Made by a program: the position numbers and the translations under genes
Shown here: in pieces, positions 61,695-64,000 of the stretch
Layout: every line of letters begins with the position of its first letter
Position numbering within the stretch: position 1 is the stretch's first letter
Assembly: GCA_934513685.1 (NCBI GenBank)
Contig: CAKSWY010000010.1
Span: 1 to 64,000, forward strand
Origin: an uncultured Oscillospiraceae bacterium
Lineage (GTDB): Bacteria; Bacillota; Clostridia; Oscillospirales; Ruminococcaceae
Length of the DNA: 64,000 bases
Direction: 5' to 3'
Notes under the pieces: generated by a model
The model's input: the letters and a program-made list of their open reading frames with translations, nothing else
What the model was told of the DNA's origin: nothing
The model's database searches: none

Positions 61695-62300
61695 ATGAAC
61701 TGGCAGCTGATCGACAACAATGAAATGGAGCGCATCCACGTGCGGGAAATGCACCGGGATTTTCCCCCGGGCGAACTGAAGGGCGTGGACGTGATGGAGC
61801 GCCTGCGGGCCGACGGCTGCTACTGGCCCTATGCCTGTTACGACGATGCGGGCCAGCTGCTGGCCTACGCCTTTTTGTGCGGCCTGCCGGGTGAGGCGAA
61901 CGTGCTGCTGGATTACTACGCCGTTCTGCCCGCCATGCGCTGCCGCGGCCTTGGGGCCGAGCTGCTGGCCCGGCTGCGCGGGGTGTGCGCCGGGCGGTGG
62001 CAGGGCATCTTCATTGAGGCCGAGGACCCCGCCGAAGCCCCGGACGAGGGGCTGGCCATCCGCCGCCTGGGCTTTTACACCCGGGCCGGTGCCCGGATGC
62101 TGAAGTGGGAAAGCCGGGTGTTCGGCGTGCGCTACCGGCTGTTCTGCCTGCCCTGTACCCAGCCGGACGCCCCCACCGCCGAGGACGACGACCTGGTGGG
62201 CAGCCTTGCCCGCCTGTACCACGAGATGGTGCCCGGCCCGCTGTATGGCCCCAACGTGGCCTTCTGGCGGGCGGATGCCCAGCGCCCCACCTTTGGCTGA
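61695..62300 (+). CDS. GNAT-family acetyltransferase
   Basis: A 201-aa protein with YYAVLPAMRCRGLGAELLARL (acetyl-CoA loop RCRGLG) and GFYTRAGARML. AGAGGAG precedes the ATG at 61695. Acceptor unknown. The gene is divergent from prmA. Confidence 0.78.
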   Translation: MNWQLIDNNEMERIHVREMHRDFPPGELKGVDVMERLRADGCYWPYACYDDAGQLLAYAFLCGLPGEANVLLDYYAVLPAMRCRGLGAELLARLRGVCAGRWQGIFIEAEDPAEAPDEGLAIRRLGFYTRAGARMLKWESRVFGVRYRLFCLPCTQPDAPTAEDDDLVGSLARLYHEMVPGPLYGPNVAFWRADAQRPTFG

Positions 62301-62452
62301 CCCACATCGGCGGGCGGCTGCCCCTTTCCTTCGGCCCTTACTTCCTATATAATAACTGGTTGTAGGAAAATTCCGGCGGCACCGCCCGCCGGGGCTTAAA
62401 AATTCTCGGCCTGCTGCGCCATGGGCGCCCTGCCGTTTTTTGGAAGTGTACC

Positions 62453-63430
62453 ATGAAACAATTGCTCAGTTTTGTCATTCCCTGCTACCACAGCGCCGAG
62501 ACCCTCCCCGCCGTGGTGGAGGACATCCGCCGCACCGTGGAGGCCGATGGCCGCTACGACTTTGAGGTGATTCTGGCCAACGACAACCCGCCGGATGACA
62601 CCTGGCAGGTCATTCAGCAGCTGGCCGCCGCCGACCGGCGGGTGAAGGGCCTGTGCATGATCCGCAACTTCGGCCAGCACGCCGCCCTCATGGCCGGTTA
62701 CCGGGCCAGTAAAGGCGACATCATCATCAGCCTGGACGACGACGGCCAGACCCCGCCGGACCAGGTGTTCAAGCTGGTGGACGCGCTGGACGGCACGGTG
62801 GACGCGGTGTACGGCGACTACCCCGCCGACCACAAATTTGCCAACCCCTTCCGCCACTTCGGCAGCAACGTCAACGACAAAATGGCCGAATGGCTGCTGA
62901 AAAAGCCCAAGGGGCTGTATCTGGCCAGCTACTACGCCGTGCCCCGCTATGTGATGGACGAGGTCATCCGCTATCAGGGCCCCTACCCCTATGTGGACGG
63001 GCTGGTTCTGCGCAGCGCCGGGCGCTTTCGCAATGTTCCGGTGGAGCACAAGGACCGGGCCATGGGCCAGAGCGGCTATTCGCTGAAAAAGCTGCTGGGC
63101 CTGTGGCTGAACGGCTTCACCTCCTTCTCGGTGGTGCCTCTGCGGCTGGCCACCCTGGCGGGCGGGCTGTTCGCCTGCGCGGGCTTTGTGTTTGCGCTGG
63201 TGACCATCCTCCGCAAGCTGGCCCTGGGGGCCGCCATTGACCCGGGCTGGACCAGCATCGTCTGCCTGATGCTCATCATCGGCGGTATGCTGATGGTGAT
63301 GGTGGGTCTGGCCGGGGAATACATTGGCCGCATTTATGTGAGCATGAACGCCGCCCCTCAGTACGCCCTGCGCCAGACCTGCAATCTGGAAGAGGACGAT
63401 GCCGCCCCGGAGCAGACGCCTGCCCCCTGA
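62453..63430 (+). CDS. Family 2 glycosyltransferase, polyprenyl-phosphate type
   Basis: A 325-aa enzyme with a cytosolic GT-A domain (FVIPCYHSAETLPAVV, SLDDDGQTPPD metal site, QSGYSLKKL) and two C-terminal membrane helices, the GtrB/ArnC layout that loads sugar onto undecaprenyl phosphate. The next gene is a GT39-like membrane transferase that would use such a donor outside the cell. Confidence 0.85.
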   Translation: MKQLLSFVIPCYHSAETLPAVVEDIRRTVEADGRYDFEVILANDNPPDDTWQVIQQLAAADRRVKGLCMIRNFGQHAALMAGYRASKGDIIISLDDDGQTPPDQVFKLVDALDGTVDAVYGDYPADHKFANPFRHFGSNVNDKMAEWLLKKPKGLYLASYYAVPRYVMDEVIRYQGPYPYVDGLVLRSAGRFRNVPVEHKDRAMGQSGYSLKKLLGLWLNGFTSFSVVPLRLATLAGGLFACAGFVFALVTILRKLALGAAIDPGWTSIVCLMLIIGGMLMVMVGLAGEYIGRIYVSMNAAPQYALRQTCNLEEDDAAPEQTPAP

Positions 63431-63487
63431 ACGGTGGGCCGCTTTCTGCAAACCTGAGCCGCTTTTTCACAACACAAAGGAGACTTT

Positions 63488-64000
63488 ATGCGCTCTGATT
63501 CTTCCCGCCGGGATCTTCTGGGGCCCGGCCTTCTTCTGGCAGCGCTGGCGCTGCTTTTGTGGCGCTGCACCCTCACCTTCTGCTGGTCGGACGAGGGGTT
63601 CTATCTGGCGCTGGCCCATCGGTTCTGGCTGGGAGACCTGCCTTTTGTGGACGAATGGAACACCGCCCAGCTGTACGCGCCCTTCCTTTTGCCCTTCTAC
63701 GCCCTGTGGCGGGCGATAACCGGCGGCACCACGGGCATTTATCTGGCCGCCCGGGTGGCGGCGGTGCTGCTGCAGTTTGCGCTGGCCTTCGCCCTTTACC
63801 GGGCGCTTCGGCCCCGGGGCCGCGGCACGGCGCTGGCGGCCAGCCTGCTGGTGCTGGTGTACGCCAAGGCGGGCATTGGGGGGCTGAGCTACTACACCCT
63901 GTGCTACCTGTTCTTCGGCACCGGGCTGCTGCTTTTTTACTTCGCCTGTGAGGCTGCCTCCACCGCGCGCATGGGCCTGTGCTTTGCCGTCGGGGCCGTG
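63488..64000 (+). CDS. GT39-like membrane glycosyltransferase, cut by window end
   Basis: The first 171 residues of a membrane protein running off the right edge. One helix (LLLAALALLLWRCTLTFCW), then WSDEGFYLALAHRFWLGDLP with the acidic loop typical of polyprenyl-sugar-using transferases, and further helices. AAAGGAGA precedes the ATG. Likely partner of the preceding GT2 enzyme. Confidence 0.65.
   Translation, partial: MRSDSSRRDLLGPGLLLAALALLLWRCTLTFCWSDEGFYLALAHRFWLGDLPFVDEWNTAQLYAPFLLPFYALWRAITGGTTGIYLAARVAAVLLQFALAFALYRALRPRGRGTALAASLLVLVYAKAGIGGLSYYTLCYLFFGTGLLLFYFACEAASTARMGLCFAVGAV

Overview
The window reads as chromosomal DNA from a high-GC Firmicute of the Oscillospiraceae (Faecalibacterium / Subdoligranulum / Gemmiger-like). 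This is inferred from GC-rich coding sequence combined with Firmicute-type features: AGGAGG ribosome-binding sites, a T-box leader, YerC, DUF1934, Asp23/FakA, DacF-type carboxypeptidase and an LTA-synthase-like protein. No similarity search could be run, so the genus is an inference. No CRISPR array, rRNA operon, insertion sequence or phage module was seen.

Left part (1-10 kb). A minus-strand nickel operon runs from a strong promoter (6062-6090) through a ~270-nt structured leader with an internal terminator into nikMN, nikQ, nikO, larE, larB and larC, coupling nickel import to synthesis of the nickel-pincer nucleotide cofactor. larA itself is not in view. Next come an SLC13/MatC-like permease under a T-box leader, a truncated methyltransferase, a YczE-like membrane protein, and a divergent HxlR regulator/cupin pair.

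Accessory stretch (10.7-13.4 kb). AT-richer, with gene fragments, two ATGA-coupled small ORFs, a conserved small hypothetical gene, a single-chain fusion of MntA nucleotidyltransferase and HepT-like HEPN domains, a DUF4177 gene and a fragment of an S24 peptidase, ending at tRNA-Val.

Central core (13.4-38 kb). A GT39-like membrane protein; the glycolytic cluster pgk-tpiA-gpmI; an SGNH hydrolase; a tiny membrane peptide with its own promoter; cardiolipin synthase; an autoregulated TetR-GNAT pair; galE; an AraC regulator; a solitary thiE; a polysaccharide deacetylase; the ribosomal cluster rpmG-secE-nusG-rplK-rplA and rplJ-rplL with an L10 leader (rpoBC does not follow); then ddl-murI-DUF1934-argS, which links wall precursor synthesis and translation.

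Right part (38-64 kb). YerC; a Na/Pi cotransporter with PhoU-like tail; a large nested palindrome beside an AT-rich acyltransferase; a CBS protein; a 31-aa membrane peptide overlapping an orphan peptide-binding lipoprotein; asp23-fakA-recG; an orphan barstar; a metallophosphoesterase; dacF; pncB; an LTA-synthase-like protein; tRNA-fMet; a ProX/YbaK deacylase; cyclophilin; an N-terminally shortened nitrilase followed upstream by degV-rsmE-prmA; and a GNAT, GT2 and GT39-like run cut by the right edge.

Promoters across the window repeatedly use an extended -10 (TGCTATAAT or TGGTATAAT). The most attractive uncharacterised items are the nik-lar leader RNA, the T-box on a non-canonical transporter, and the fused MntA-HepT locus.
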